Shown here: one piece after another, positions 24,050-35,907 of the stretch
Numbering within the stretch: position 1 is the stretch's first letter
Layout: every line of letters starts with the position of its first letter
Assembly: GCA_902702965.1 (NCBI GenBank)
Contig: CACRXP010000166.1
Location: 592,759-656,758 of the forward strand
Origin: Spirometra erinaceieuropaei
Taxonomy: Eukaryota; Platyhelminthes; Cestoda; Diphyllobothriidea; Diphyllobothriidae
DNA length: 64,000 nt
Direction: 5' to 3'
Made by a program: the position numbers and the translations under genes
The notes under the pieces: generated by a model
The model's database searches: none
Told to the model about the DNA's origin: nothing
What the model saw: the letters and a program-made list of their open reading frames with translations, nothing else

Positions 24050-25430
24050 CCGGCGGATTGTTGAGTCGAGCCTATGGGCGACGCCTAGTCCAAGCTGTGC
24101 GAGGGATGTTGCCACAGCTTCAGAGACCCCTTTCATGTGCTCAATGCCCCTCCACGATTTTAGCTGACACAGCCCTTCATTTCGCTTTCTTTGTTACATT
24201 CGGCTCCACTGAATGAATGTTAGCGGATAGCCGTTGGTTCTAATGAGTTCTTGAAGAAGCTTCATATCGTCCAGTTTGGCGACTGGAGTACCGCAATGAG
24301 CTTCCGCCCGTCAGTATAGCATGTGTACACAGCTTCGTTTGTGTTACAGTGAGTAGTTGCTGTCGTAACTGATCATTTACAGAATTTTCGTCGGTTTTTT
24401 ATAGACTGACGCCGCCAATTTGCCGTCTCGTTGGCGGCAGACGAGAACATCCAAGAATGAAAATTTGTCCTCCACTTCCTCTTCCATCGTCAACTGTAGA
24501 TCGGGAATAATTGGGTTCATCAGCACTTCATAGTAGTTAATTTTATCCTGACAGATGAGAACGATGACATCAACAATGTGGCTCGTCCAAAAGCTGGGTG
24601 TGGGCCTCTCGAAAACTCTCTTCTCGAGTCTTTGCAGAACCGCCTCGGCAATAAGCCCAAAGGTTGGTGAACCCATCGGAGTGCCTTTAATTTGCCTATA
24701 TGTGATTCCATAAAAGGCAAAAAATGTTCTGAGGCATTCCCCTATGAGTTGTATGAGATCCTGAGTTGTGAGCTGGCCATCGCCCTCAACGTAATTTTGA
24801 CGTAGTAGGTCGCTGGGCATCTTGACCGCAAGGGCCAGTGTATGGACTTGAAGAGTGAGACGACATTAAATGACACCATCCTCTCATTCGGTTCGATCGA
24901 GACCGCCCTTATTTTGTCAAATAATTGTTCTACTGAGTGCACTAATTTTGTGGACCCGCGTTTAGGAATCTTAGTTTCTGAAATAGCTAATTTGCAAGCC
25001 CGTATGCGGGTGTGCCTTGGAGACAGACGAGTGGTTAGAGGGGAACAACTGGCTTGTGTACATTTGGAAGACCGCAGAATCTCACCATCAGTGTATCTGT
25101 GAGCTTTGCCATTTACTAGTCTTCGACGGTGATGACATTTTCCTTTTTTCGTCGAGCCAGAATACCGTTACCCCTCGCCAGAAGGGAATTTAGACTGGCA
25201 GCATCGCTGACTCTTTAGGACTCCCGATCGTTGAGCATCAAGGAGGCTTTATTTTGGTAGTCTACCTTGTAAAGAATTACACCTGACCGGCCTTTCTTAG
25301 CAGGTAAAATAACTATATCGGTGTCCAAGACATCAGACCTCCAATTTATCTCTCCTAGTGAATGCCTCCCTTTCTTTTGATCACTGATTCTATTTACTCT
25401 TAAAACCGGTGTCGATAAAAACAGTTGAGT
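24050..25430 (-). pseudogene. Penelope-like retroelement RT relic
   Basis: The minus strand shows, 5' to 3', DIVILPAKKGRSGVILYKVDYQ (normally ...DKG), GLPNVHKPVVPL, GTPAYGLAN, SFNVVSLFKSI, a 147-residue open frame (24377-24820) with QIKGTPMGSPTFGLIAEAVLQRLE, and FSFLDVLVCRQRDGKLAASVYKKPT. These blocks and their order are those of Penelope-type RTs. The catalytic box expected at RYVDDTF reads SHIVDVIV, so both aspartates of the YVDD are compromised. Several stops and shifts occur. No GIY-YIG domain follows directly. Confidence 0.82.
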
Positions 25431-26596
25431 TTGTTAACCGTTATAAATAAAACGTAGGGGAAGTTCCCAAGCGAGTTGGGTCAGCTTGTAATAAAAATTA
25501 TATGTAAATAGTACGCGCTGAGGCTCTCTAACAAATGTTCAGTGCCTGTAGTGTTTCAAGTCATCAAAAACCAGGAAGACACAAATAACAACTAGTGCTA
25601 AAGCCATAACTCCTAGCAAATGAGCCTGAAACCTAGTTGACAGAAAGGCTGACCAAAAGTAGGCCAAGAAAATTACATTGGATAACCCCGCTCCTTATGC
25701 ATGTGAGAATGGGAGAGAGTCTGGAAATTTTGATGCGTTGCGAGCGAGAGTCTGGGCAATAAGAAATGCAGATAAAGAGTGCTCTGCTTATTCCGAAATA
25801 CAAAGGCTTAAACATACGAAAAACGTGGTCAACGGGATTATATGCCTCACGGAAGTTGAATTAAACCGTGCAAACTTACATAACCTTCGTCCATAGTCAG
25901 CAGGATATACTCATCGAATGATAGTTGTCAGATGCCACACGACAAGACTTTGTGAAATCAATGCTAAGCCATGCTGAGTAGGTCATCATTTGATAAACAG
26001 AACAGAATCTTTTCGTAGATCAAGTTCGCCAGTAGTTTGGAAGTCGATAAAAGGGTGCTTACTAGCCAAAAACCCCAGGGCAGTAGAACTACCGTGTTTA
26101 CGGAGAGGCGCGATTTTGGACCCTTTCCACGAACATGGAAAGGTGAAATGTGAACGGCAATTAAAGCTACAAAGAAAAATAGACACAGGGACAAGCTTAA
26201 CCCTAACTTGGGGGTGCTACATTTCTTACAAAAAATGATAGCAAAGGAATCCGGGAAAAAACGGAAAATGCAAATAATTGTACAAACTCATGAGAATTGA
26301 GGCCCTTTCCAGTATCGGTTAACGTTGCGTGAATGTTCTGGGGGAAGTCCAGAAGGTTCCGAGCTGAAGCCAGTTACTGGAGCTTGTTATAATAATAATA
26401 ATAACTTTATTTATTCAGGAGAAAAAACTGCTGGCGGCAAGCTTTCGACCGTCAATAGGGGAGGGGTTGCACGATATCGGATATTATTGGTCACCAATTT
26501 CTTTCATGAAGTTGGGGCTATTCCAAACAGAAGCGCCGAAGAACAGCTGTCGCTGTGGGCCAAAGAAATTGTCCCAGGTGAGACCGTCCATAGTGG
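25431..26596. other. No recognised gene
   Basis: The flank of the Penelope relic is followed by unassigned DNA. A short AAT microsatellite occurs at about 26389-26404. Open frames are short and unmatched. Confidence 0.35.
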
Positions 26597-27301
26597 TCAG
26601 AGACCACAAACGCCATCGCTACGGTAGAGTCGATCAGTGGATTCAGCACCCAAAATTTGTGGGAGCTTTTCTGACTGCAAAAATCGAGTAATAGTTCTCT
26701 TAAATAAAGGATAATTTTGCAGAGTTTTCACACTCATGGTTAGTTTATTCCAAATAACAATTGCATTTACAGAATAGAACTGACGATATTTAACAGTACG
26801 TGTTAGAGGCAGAAATAAAAAGACCTCACGGTGACTGTTACGTCGTGGGTGGATATGATGTCTTAAAGAGGTGAGTGGGTTAGATGTGTGATTATATAAG
26901 AGTTTAAAAAGCAAAAATAGTCCCTTTTGTAATCTACGGAACCATAAAAGATCGAGGCCTGTAAGCCGGCAACGTTCTTGGTAAGACAAATGTCGGTGTT
27001 CCGGGGTTAAAACTCTCTTGGTAAAAAGTGTTGAACGGATTCTATTTTCTTCCGCTCAGTAGCACACATGAGGCTAAATAAAAACGAACAGTATTCCAGG
27101 CCAGGTCTAACGTACATATTGTAAAGGCGCATTCTAATGTCCCTAGTTTTAAAGTTTCGGAGGATAAGCCCTGTCATTCTACGTGCTTTGAAGACTATCA
27201 AGGCACAGTGCTCCGAGAGATTGAGGCTGTCGGAGTATGATACGTCGGGTAAATTCACGTCCAGCAAGATACGACCCAGAAGCAAAAGTGTTTCGTGGCA
27301 A
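26597..27301 (-). pseudogene. CR1-like LINE ORF2 C-terminal fragment, frameshifted
   Basis: Two overlapping minus-strand frames give MRLYNMYVRPGLEYCSFLFS..ERKKIESVQ and then LSYQERCRLTGLDLLWFRRL..FYSVNAIVIWNKL. This order (RP-LEY, ESVQ, SYQERC-RL-L, WN-L) is the thumb and C-terminal part of CR1/Jockey-group RTs. A frameshift lies near 27000-27010. It is 5'-truncated exactly where the next LINE's 3' tail starts, so that LINE may have inserted into it. Confidence 0.65.
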
Positions 27302-27845
27302 CTCAATAAAAATAAATAAATAAAATAATTTTATTAGAGGCCCATCAGGCTCCCTTCATAGCAAGTAAAAATAAATTTTCATATGAATTTCAGACGAGGT
27401 AGGCAGAATCCGTAAAATATGCAATACATAGTTATTGAATAAGTAGTCGGTTAAGAAAAATGACAAGCAAGCAAACGGTTCGATCAACTCTACAGGAGAA
27501 AAAAACTGTCGCCCATGAAAGGATAAAAAAGCGGGAAGGGCCGGCCTGCATGCGGCAGTGTATAACAGATTATAAACGGATATCATCAGTGCAGAAATAA
27601 TTGTCAGCCATGAGGCGCAAGTATGCGGGTCAGTGAGGACTGGCATGCAAGTGGTATTGTATAAGGGATTAAAAACGGACATCGTTAAGGCAGAATTCAT
27701 GCACCGGCTGAAACTATTTGCGTCAAACTGGCTCGACAAGAGGAACCCAGACGCGGTCGTTCACAGTCCGCTTCGAGTCCAGCCGAGGAGTGGGCAAGAG
27801 ACGTACGACCAAACTACTAGTAGAAGGCAAATACAGAGGGTCCCA
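27302..27845 (-). mobile_element. CR1-like LINE 3' UTR copy
   Basis: It shares with the 18.3- and 22.4-kb copies the block GCAAGTAAAAATAAATTT..CATGTGAATTT-AGACGAGGTAGGCA-AATC. It ends in an ATTT simple repeat (AAATAAATAAATAAAAT on the plus strand at 27307-27330). Only the 3' UTR is present. Its outer end lies near 27845, where plus-strand LINE coding begins. Confidence 0.75.
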
Positions 27846-27847
27846 TC

Positions 27848-30362
27848 GTGGGCAGCGACAGACAGTTTGAAGTCGAAAGGGAGAGATCAGATGACATCAA
27901 GAGCAGCGAAAATCGTTGCTATGGGGGAGAAGTAATAGCAGTGGACTTAGTAACCAATTCAAAAGAGGTGGCCGAACTACTACAATGGGCAACGGACAAA
28001 CTTCTCTGCCAGAATGTTACCTTTGGAACACGGGTCAGGGAAGGGCAGCAGTCGAACTGCCTTGATCTTATTTTTACCCGAGAGGAGGAAAACGTGTTAG
28101 ACCTGCAGGACCGACAGCCATTAGGGTCAAGCGACCACATCACGCTCTACTTCGAGTACTCACTGTTTTCCAAACCCGTCCAACCCGAGAGGTGGGAGAG
28201 AAACATTTGGAAAAAGGACTATTCTCTCATGAGGAGGGAAGCGGCAGCTATATCATGGGAGACTGAACTGTATGGTCGAGCAAACGATAACTGGAATACT
28301 TTCAGTTCCTTACTGAAAGAGATTGTTTATTCCAATTGTCCTCTTAGAAGAAAGAAAATCACAAACCGCCCAAAATGGATAAACCCGGACTTGAAGGCCT
28401 CTTTCAGAAAAAGAAATCGTCTGTGGAGGCGTTACAGACAAACTGGCTCCGACGAACACTTACAGGAATATAAGCGGCAACGAAACGTCTGTAAAAGTGA
28501 GGCCTCAAAGCTGCGAAAGAAGTTTGAACTGAACATACTCCGAAATTCGTTGGTGCATCCGAAAATTCTATATGGTTATATACGAAGTACTAAAAGGACT
28601 CAGGAGCTAATCCCTGCCCTCAGGTCTGCAGATGGAAAAGTGGAGATTGATGACCAGGTTAAAGCGTCCGTCCTTTCCGACTTCTTTCAGTCCGTCTTCA
28701 CCCAAGAACCTAGTGCTATATTTGCCCATCCATCCATTCGCCAAACAACCTCTCCTCCCAGTACCCTTCCCCATCCTATCCCCTCCCTACCCTCCTTAAC
28801 CGAGGAACCACTCTTTTCATCAACCATTGTTAGGGCCGAGTTACTCCTGCTGAAACCAGCCAAATCGCCTGGCCCAGATAGAATTCCCGCCCTAGCACTT
28901 CGCGAACTTGCTAATGAACTGTGTAAACCCTTATCCGCAATATTTCAAAAGTCATTTGAAGACGGCGAGCTACCGGAAGAATGGAAGTGCGCACTGATTA
29001 CTCCGATCTATAAAGGACGCTCAAGACTTGACTGCGGAAATTATCGTCCTATCAGTCTTACTTGCATCGCGTGTAAAATAATGGAACGCATTATCAAAAG
29101 ACACTTGATGAAATACCTGGAACAGAACAAAATATTGTGCGATGCCCAACACGGCTTTCGTCCAGGGCGCTCCTGCTTAACGAGTGTTCTTTACTCACAC
29201 GAGAAATGGACACGAGCTACCGATAAGGGTTTTCCAGTAGATGTCATATTTTTTGACTTCAAGAAGGCCTTTGACAGTGTCCCACACAGGCTTCTTTTAC
29301 AAAAGATCTGGGATGTAGGGATTCAAGGGAGAATGTTTAAGTGGATCAGGAGTTTTCTGTCCTCCAGACTACAAAGAGTCGTCGTTAGTAATTCAACCTC
29401 GGAATGGGTAAAGGTGGAAAGTGGTGTCCCACAGGGTTCTGTCTAGGCCCAGTACTCTTCCTGATTTATGTTAATGACTGTATCAGCGAAGTGAATTGCG
29501 AGGCTCTCATGTTCGCGGATGACATAAAAATATGGAGTGAAGTCAAGTGTGATGATGACGCAGAGAAGTTGCAGTCGAACATCAACAAACTGTGTGCTTG
29601 GTCGAACAGATGGCTTTTGAAGTTTAACGTGTCCAAATGCGTGGTTTTGCACCTGAACACCGGCCGCAATGCCTCTCCCAAACACCAGTACTATATTGAC
29701 GGGACGAGGTTAGAAACTATGGAAAGACACAGAGATCTGGGTGTATGGACGACCACAAATCTATCGCCATCAGAACACTGCAGAAAGATGGTCCAGAAGG
29801 CAACTAGTACTCTACACTGGATCAGACGTGCATTTAAAATATTTCCTCCTGAACTCTTCGAAGGACTCTTTGGTGTCTTTGTAAGACCTCATCTAGAGTG
29901 TGGAATGCCAGCAGCTTCACCATGGATGAGGAAGGATATCAACTTACTCGAACAGGTGCAACGCAGAGCGACAAAGATGGTCGACGGTCTAAAGCATTTG
30001 TCTTATCAGGAGAGGCTAAATTTGCTTGGCCTATTCCCTCTCTCTTATAGACAAATAAACTGCAGTCTACTCTGACCTTCCGGATTGTTTGCGGCCAGGG
30101 TTGCTCATTAAGGGCAGAGGACTTCTTTGAGTTCGCCCGTACAAACCAACTACGCGGCCATGCATTCAAAGTCGGGAATGAGCGAACACGTTTAGACCGG
30201 CGAAAATTTTCTTTCAGCCAGCGGGTTGTCAGGCCGTGGAACTCGCTTCCAAGCGAGATGGTGACGGCTGACACAGTTTGTGTGTTTAAAAGAAAACTTG
30301 CTCGTCTAGTTTTCGTCAGAAATCGGCTTGTACAGCATGACTATGCACAGCCAGTTTTGTAA
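27848..30362 (+). pseudogene. CR1/Jockey-group LINE ORF2 (partial endonuclease plus full RT), two frameshifts
   Basis: A 532-residue open frame starts inside the endonuclease: NCLDLIFTREEENV, then GSSDHITLYFEY with the catalytic SDH at residues 95-97. The RT follows: AKSPGPDRIPA, CGNYRPISLTCIACKIMERI, QHGFRPGRSCLTS, FFDFKKAFDSVPH and SGVPQGSV. A one-base loss near 29440 shifts the frame at GSV|LGPVLF. The second frame (to 30075) carries FADDIKIWS, intact. A second shift near 30055 leads to SFSQRVVRPWNSLPSEMV and a stop at 30360-30362. The N-terminal half of the endonuclease is missing. The protein is otherwise well kept, suggesting fairly recent activity. It begins next to the tail of an opposite-strand LINE. 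Confidence 0.85.
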
Positions 30363-30560
30363 AATCCGTCATATACAATCTTCCGCACTAATTTACAGTG
30401 ACCCCATGCACTACCTTATGATTACGATTGAACTGTGACCCAATCACATTTTAAATGCCTGCAATTTTATTTTATTTTTGAGTATGAATCTGCGAAAGCA
30501 CTGTACATAAATAGGGTCATCAAGGGCTCTGCCTGTAACCCTTCAATATACATACATACA

Positions 30561-31014
30561 TGACAGTTCGTCCGTCGGTTTCGACGATGACCACCGTGTG
30601 CCCCACAGACTGCATTGTGGGAGCAGGGACGGTGACTTGCGCAGGGGTTTATAGTGCCAGTAGACTTGCGCTGCATCTACCTACACTCTCTCCTCCTCCC
30701 CCGCCTGGGCCCGGTGTCAAGACAGAGTCAAGAAGACCGGAGACGGGGGAGGCCGCAGGTGGATGGCTCGGACGGATCTTCGCCTTGGCGCTCCACTCCG
30801 CACCCCTGGTCCACACACCAAGACCAGGATTTTGACCACAAAACAATGGGGTGGAGGCAGTGGTCCAGTTGTGCGACGAATGCCGACAACAGTGTCCGCC
30901 AGCGCACCCCGGGAATGTTGGCATTTGTTATTGCGCACAGATAACGCCTGCCAAAGTCCGATGTGGCCCCCGTGTTGGTCCAGCGCATCTAACACGTGGC
31001 CCGTTTTTGAGGGC
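30561..31014 (+). mobile_element. SINE-like repeat, long form with alternative 3' module
   Basis: It begins GACAGTTCGTCCGTCGG and has the shared core (GATGACCACCGTGTGCCCCACAG, GGAGCAGGGACGGTGACTTG) and the C-rich block ending GGCTCGGACGG. The 3' module, ending near GGCCCGTTTTTGAGGGCACACAT, matches the copy at 47521 but not those at 20185 and 55553. ACATACATACAT lies on both sides (30549-30559 and from 31015). It either entered an ACAT microsatellite or has it as target duplication. Confidence 0.7.
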
Positions 31015-31031
31015 ACACATACATACATACA

Positions 31032-31062
<31 letters not shown>
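31015..31062 (+). repeat. (ACAT)n microsatellite
   Basis: About eleven to twelve ACAT units in a row directly follow the SINE and precede the 3' end of the minus-strand LINE. On the minus strand it reads (ATGT)n and could be that LINE's simple-repeat tail. Confidence 0.9.
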
Positions 31063-31063
<1 letters not shown>

Positions 31064-31089
31064 AATAAGGGATTCCACTTGATCTACCA

Positions 31090-33548
31090 TTAAATCCCAG
31101 GAGCATCCTTCTCAAAGCCAAGAAGTTGAATGCTCGGGAATGAAAGGGTTAAAAGTGCCTTTAAACTTTCCGGTGTAAGGTGTTTGCGTAATTTTGACTT
31201 GAATACCAGTATCTTAGGTGGTGTCCTAATTTCTGGCGGAAGAATATTCCAAAGGAATACATATTTTGAAGCAAAAATGAGGCAGCGCTCAGCTGTAGTG
31301 CAAAGAGGCGGCGGAATCAACATGGTGGAATTTATCATGGCATAAGACCGATATGTCGGCGTGAAAGTGTCAGTACGTGGAAGACTACAGCTACACTTAA
31401 TACGAAAAAGGAAGTAAAGAACAGCTTCGAGTCTTCTAATCCATACAAGCTTAATGTTCACCAGCTGACATCTCTGAGTATAAGAAATACTGGATGCAAT
31501 TTGAGAGAACAGTTTCCGGATGAAAACCCTCTGAACCTTTTCGACCTTATAACAGTCACATGCGTTCATTAAACCAAAGAAAGGACAGCAGTATTCGAGG
31601 ACTGGAGTAACAAACATTTGACAAAGTCTTAGTTTCATTTCCGGAAGGAAAAATACGCGATATGAATCCACATATCTGCACGGCTTTGATAGCGATTCTA
31701 TCCGCAAGAGGTGATAAAGCAAGTTAATTTGTATAACCTAAACCTAGGTCCTTATGGTGAGGCATTCTGAGAGATGATTAATCTGAAAAATTATGAGACC
31801 AGGAAGTTTGGCAGAACCAAAAGATATGAAACTACACTTAGATGATAAAAACTCTCTCTACCATGTTGAACTCCATCTGCTTAGGCGTAGTAAATCTGTA
31901 TTAATTGTTCAACAAAAACATTTGCGGTGTGCCTAGAATGCGAGTAACCACACTTGAGATCATTGGCATAAACAAAAGTTTGCGAATTTCTGGGTTTAAT
32001 CGAAATATCATCGGTGTAAAGAAGGAAGAGTAGCGGACACAGAACCGTGCTTTGGTGTACACCACTCGTGATCGAGTGAGCTGTCGAGTAGCTACTATGG
32101 ACCATGACTTTCTGATATCGGTTAGACAGAGTAGTGGAGGTGGCCGGATGCCGAGAGCTTCCAGTTTTACTAAAAGACGTCTATAGGGCACCTTGTCGAA
32201 GGTTTTACCGAGATCAAAGTTGATTACTACCACTGACTGCCGCTCATTACGAAGAGAAGTGATTAGATTTAGAAATGCCAACCGGCAAGTTTCGCAGGAT
32301 CGTGCAGGTAAAAATCCATGTTGACTAGAGCTTAAAAGTTGATTAGATAGACAGAAGTCAAGAATGTCGTTGAAAATTATTCTTTCAAGAAGCTTTGCTA
32401 GAGACGGTGTTTTGTGCACACCCCGATAGTTATTAGCATCGGACGAGATCCAGACTTGAACAGTGGAATGATAATTGACGTTTTCCATGTTTTAGGAAAA
32501 AATCGGTCTGAAATATAAACCGCGAATAAATGACTAAGCAATATGGGAAGGTCGGATGCATGTTTAATGATCGAATTTGGAATCGCGCCAGCTCCTGAGC
32601 AGTGTGAGTTTTTAAAACGACTTATGTGTTTCTTAATGAGATATCAGGAGAAAGCGATTGTACTCAGAGACCTATCTGAAAGTGAGCGATAGAAAGGGAC
32701 CGGTTCGGACTCAGTATTAAGGTGATTTGGAAAGAAAGCGCTAAACAATTCCGCTTTGTCACTGTCATTGATGGGGAAGACTTTTGTATCGTTTAATAGG
32801 GGTGGAAGTTCGTGACCACGCTTACAGGAGGATCGATGACGGAAGATGTTAGCGAAGGATTTGCCAGGGTTCGAATCACTGAGAGCAAGTGATTCTCTTT
32901 GCCGCCGGGCGCTTGGCGCATCCTTGAAGCCATTTCGAAAGTCTCTGCGATTCTAAGATGAAGGATAACGAACTAGTGGATAGGTCATGCAGTTGCGTCT
33001 CAACGTTTTTAGTCTGTTGTGAAAAATATAAGGAAAAAGGAATTTGAAAAACTAGACTTGAGATATCTTCAAGGCACAAACGCTAGGACGTCCTTGGAAA
33101 CATTGGACATGACGTCACGAAGAATGATTGCATCGCTACAGGTGAGAAAGCCATACTAATCCAATGATATAATATAGTAATTTATTAAGCCGTTATGCCC
33201 ACAGTCATAAGTTAGATAAGTCCAAACCGTGCTGGTCTTTTTTGAAAGGGCAAGCGGTGAGCAACAGTGGATTAATACTTGGTCACTATCAAAGAGGTCC
33301 TCTTTTAAAGCAACAAAAAGAGGAGCAATGTCATTGGTAAAGATTAGATCTAAAATGTGATTATCTCTTGTTGTAGAGCGTATTAGTTGGGACCAGTTAG
33401 AAAAATGGACAATATCTTGGATTGGGCTGGAATCAAGGTGGACAGATATTGGAAACCCAGTCTATTTCAGGAAGGTCAAAATCCCCAGTGATTATTTTAA
33501 CATCAAAACAACTACAGAAATTAATTGAGTAATTTCGCAGAGTTTTGA
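31090..33548 (-). pseudogene. CR1-like LINE, same family as the 18.3-20.9 kb copy, with partial endonuclease
   Basis: From 33548 downward the minus strand shows the endonuclease end ITGDFDLPEIDW and a DNHILDLIFTND-like block with SDQ where SDH is expected. A linker follows (KSFANIFRH, then AELFSAFFPNHLNTESEPVP). The RT blocks are NNYRGVHKTPSLAKLLERII, SSQHGFLPARSCETCRLAFL and FVYANDLK, where the catalytic YADD is YAND. The last 210 residues are an open frame (31090-31722) ending DAPGI, against GPPGI in the sister copy. Multiple frameshifts interrupt it. The 3' UTR is almost absent: the stop is followed within ~30 nt by the (ATGT)n tract. Confidence 0.82.
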
Positions 33549-33554
33549 ATGATC

Positions 33555-33910
33555 ACTGACTGAAGAGTTTGGAGGACTGCATACAGGCGTATCGGATTTT
33601 GAGAGACCGGGATTGTGCCCTAAACCTCGACGATTTCTTCATCCTGGCCAAAACAACAAACTTACGTGGGAGCTCTCTAAAATGTAGAGTATCCCGATGC
33701 CGTCTGGACTTTCGGAAATATTCTGTTTCACAGCGAGTCGTCGGTGCCTGGAACGGGCTTCCCGAGGACGTAATAATGGCGGATCCCACGAAGACATTCA
33801 AGCAAAGACTAGATGTACATTTTTTTGGAAAATACCGCTTGTCTGGACAGAACAGCTCTGTGGTGCCAAACCAACGCCGTGCACACACCTACCGCTAGTG
33901 CGGATGACTG
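33555..33910 (+). pseudogene. LINE ORF2 C-terminal fragment, CR1-like
   Basis: A 109-residue frame reads LAKTTNLRGSSLKCRVSRCR, SVSQRVVGAWNGLPEDVIMA and TFKQRLDVHF. This is the C-terminal block of CR1/Jockey-group ORF2 proteins (compare SFSQRVVRPWNSLPSEMV at 30.2 kb). It starts right at the 5' end of the minus-strand LINE at 33548. Only the tail of the protein is present. Confidence 0.65.
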
Positions 33911-35738
33911 TCATTTCATTTTACCGATATCATCTTCAACTGAATGTTCTCCAGTTTTGGTCCTGCATTTTCAACGAAACATGTTCTGTTAAGCGTATAT
34001 ATAACTGGCAAAATTTTAGTACCATGTTTATTAAAGGTAGATATTGCATGTACCGTTTTCAATAGAGTTTTCAAAGACATTGCCTATTACCCTTAAGATG
34101 TACTGACCATATACTGACCTAAGACGGGTGGATTTTCGTTACAGTAGAACAAGCGTTTACCATCGGCTATTTTGTAGTTGAAACCCCACGAATACAGGAA
34201 ATTAGTCGCATCATCAACTGGCCGAGCAGATCGAGGAACATTTTTTCTACTAAAAGTTGTAAGCACGCTTTTGTTTAACACTAGATTCACTGGCGATCAG
34301 GTGAACAAGTGAGTCAAGATGCCTACATTATTGAGAGGGAATATCGGAGATGTCCTCGTCGAATAATTTTTCAAGAATTGAAAGCAGAGTGCCAAACTTA
34401 AGCACACAATCATTGCAGTTGTAAAGTGCAGACAGAGTAAGCTGCCTGATTAGTAATACCTTCTGACTTATATTTAGGTAAGCCCTCTGAACTAGATTTA
34501 GTTAGACTTCGACCTAGATTTAGTTACGCCATGCTTAGGTAAAGAGGCCGAGAGCTTTCGCCGACCTGTGATTTTTGCTCTCATCCTGTCTTTGGGCAAG
34601 TTGCAACTAAGGAAACTTCTGACAGACCAGGTGACTAAATTTCAGCTAGAGACTAACGATGTAAAAAACTTTCCCTGTTAGATAGCAATCGAGTGCACAA
34701 AATGCGAATTGCAGAGTGCGACTCATGTTTAACAGGCACAGACTAGCAGAACTCTAAAAGGAAATGGCAACTGGTGGTTCGGAGTGGGTAGGCCTCTAAT
34801 TAAGGAAATTTAACCAACAACAGGAGCTAAAATCAGTAGGCCTCTTAGAAAAATCACTTAATATCTTTCACTTATCTTCAAATTGAAAACTAGCGGCTTG
34901 ACGTTGACATGAGTTCGGAATCAGCTACGGATATAAGGATTAGGGCACATGAGAAGCAATGACGCCAAGCTGAAGACAGGCGCAGAAACACGCGTCAACT
35001 CAAACCGAAACCGGGTGTGTATTTTAGGTTATTCAAGCAACAGTACGAAAAAGTTCTGATGACAAGAAAGTTTTAAGTGAAAAATCGGAAATGTATATCG
35101 ATCTGCAAGGCACCACTTTCAAGAAAGAGGTTAGCTATCTTTCCAAAGAGGGACAGGAATCTAACAGATACGTAGACCTTTAGAATGCTGACCGGAACAC
35201 GATCAGGGCCTCGGCTATGACATAACTGAAATTCCCAGGGACAAAGAGTATAAATTTGAGACGACGTCGACTCAAATTTGGGTGTCCGAAGGGGGGAGGC
35301 GTTCGGTTTTTTAAGCGACCGTCTGGAGGTGGGCTATAGGCTTTCGGAGAAAGTCACGGGGGGCAGGATTTTGCGTTTTTCTGGGAGTTTCGCGACATTT
35401 ACCAGATGGCTTTCCGCGAAGTTAAGCTCGCCAGTTAGCCGTTCTTCTTCGGAAACCTCTTAACTTCCTCTAAAATACTGCGAATCAGGGGCAGAACTGA
35501 AACTCAGTTTTAAAATTGAAAGAACTTGGGAGTCTTCGTAATTTAGGGCAAATGTTAATGAAAGAAAATGACCATTATCAACAATTATTATCTACCCAAA
35601 GGGAACAAAACGAGAGATATGTATGTGAGTTCAAAGTCTAGTGACGTATAGTACCTCGGGGATTCGAATCCGAGCTAAAGTAGAGATTATTCAAGTCGAT
35701 TCTGGCGCCAGCTTCACAAATAAATAACAGACGTGGAA
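33911..35738. other. No recognised gene
   Basis: Unassigned DNA, part of it probably the 3' UTR of the preceding LINE fragment. A short near-repeat TAGATTTAGTTA occurs twice near 34494 and 34516. Near 35658 a self-complementary B-box-like GGATTCGAATCC could be a tRNA-derived relic, but no A-box fits. Confidence 0.35.
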
Positions 35739-35771
35739 CTTGAAGAAGAAGACACGATCGCCGGGACAAGA

Positions 35772-35828
35772 GCTTTATTAGCCTGACGTTTCGGATTCCT
35801 GCTCGAATCCATCATCAGAGACATAAGC
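35772..35828 (-). ncRNA. Hammerhead ribozyme motif, left arm
   Basis: This is the mirror of the right-arm motif: CTGATGA core, helix II GGATTC/GAATCC, GAAA, then ACGTC with predicted cleavage after GTC. Its single difference from the other arm falls in the helix II loop side (GGATTCGAGCAGG against GGATTCCAGCAGG), which shortens helix II by one pair but leaves the core unchanged. It points away from the palindrome centre. Confidence 0.65.
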
Positions 35829-35907
35829 AGATAAGGGTGGTTCATGCACATGTGGCTGCAGTATCCTATAAATACTGCAGCCACATGTGCATGAACCACC
35901 CTTATCT

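Noticed and set aside
31015..31062. Regularly spaced short repeat resembling an array
   Set aside because: It is a plain ACAT microsatellite without spacers, and the window is eukaryotic; not a CRISPR.
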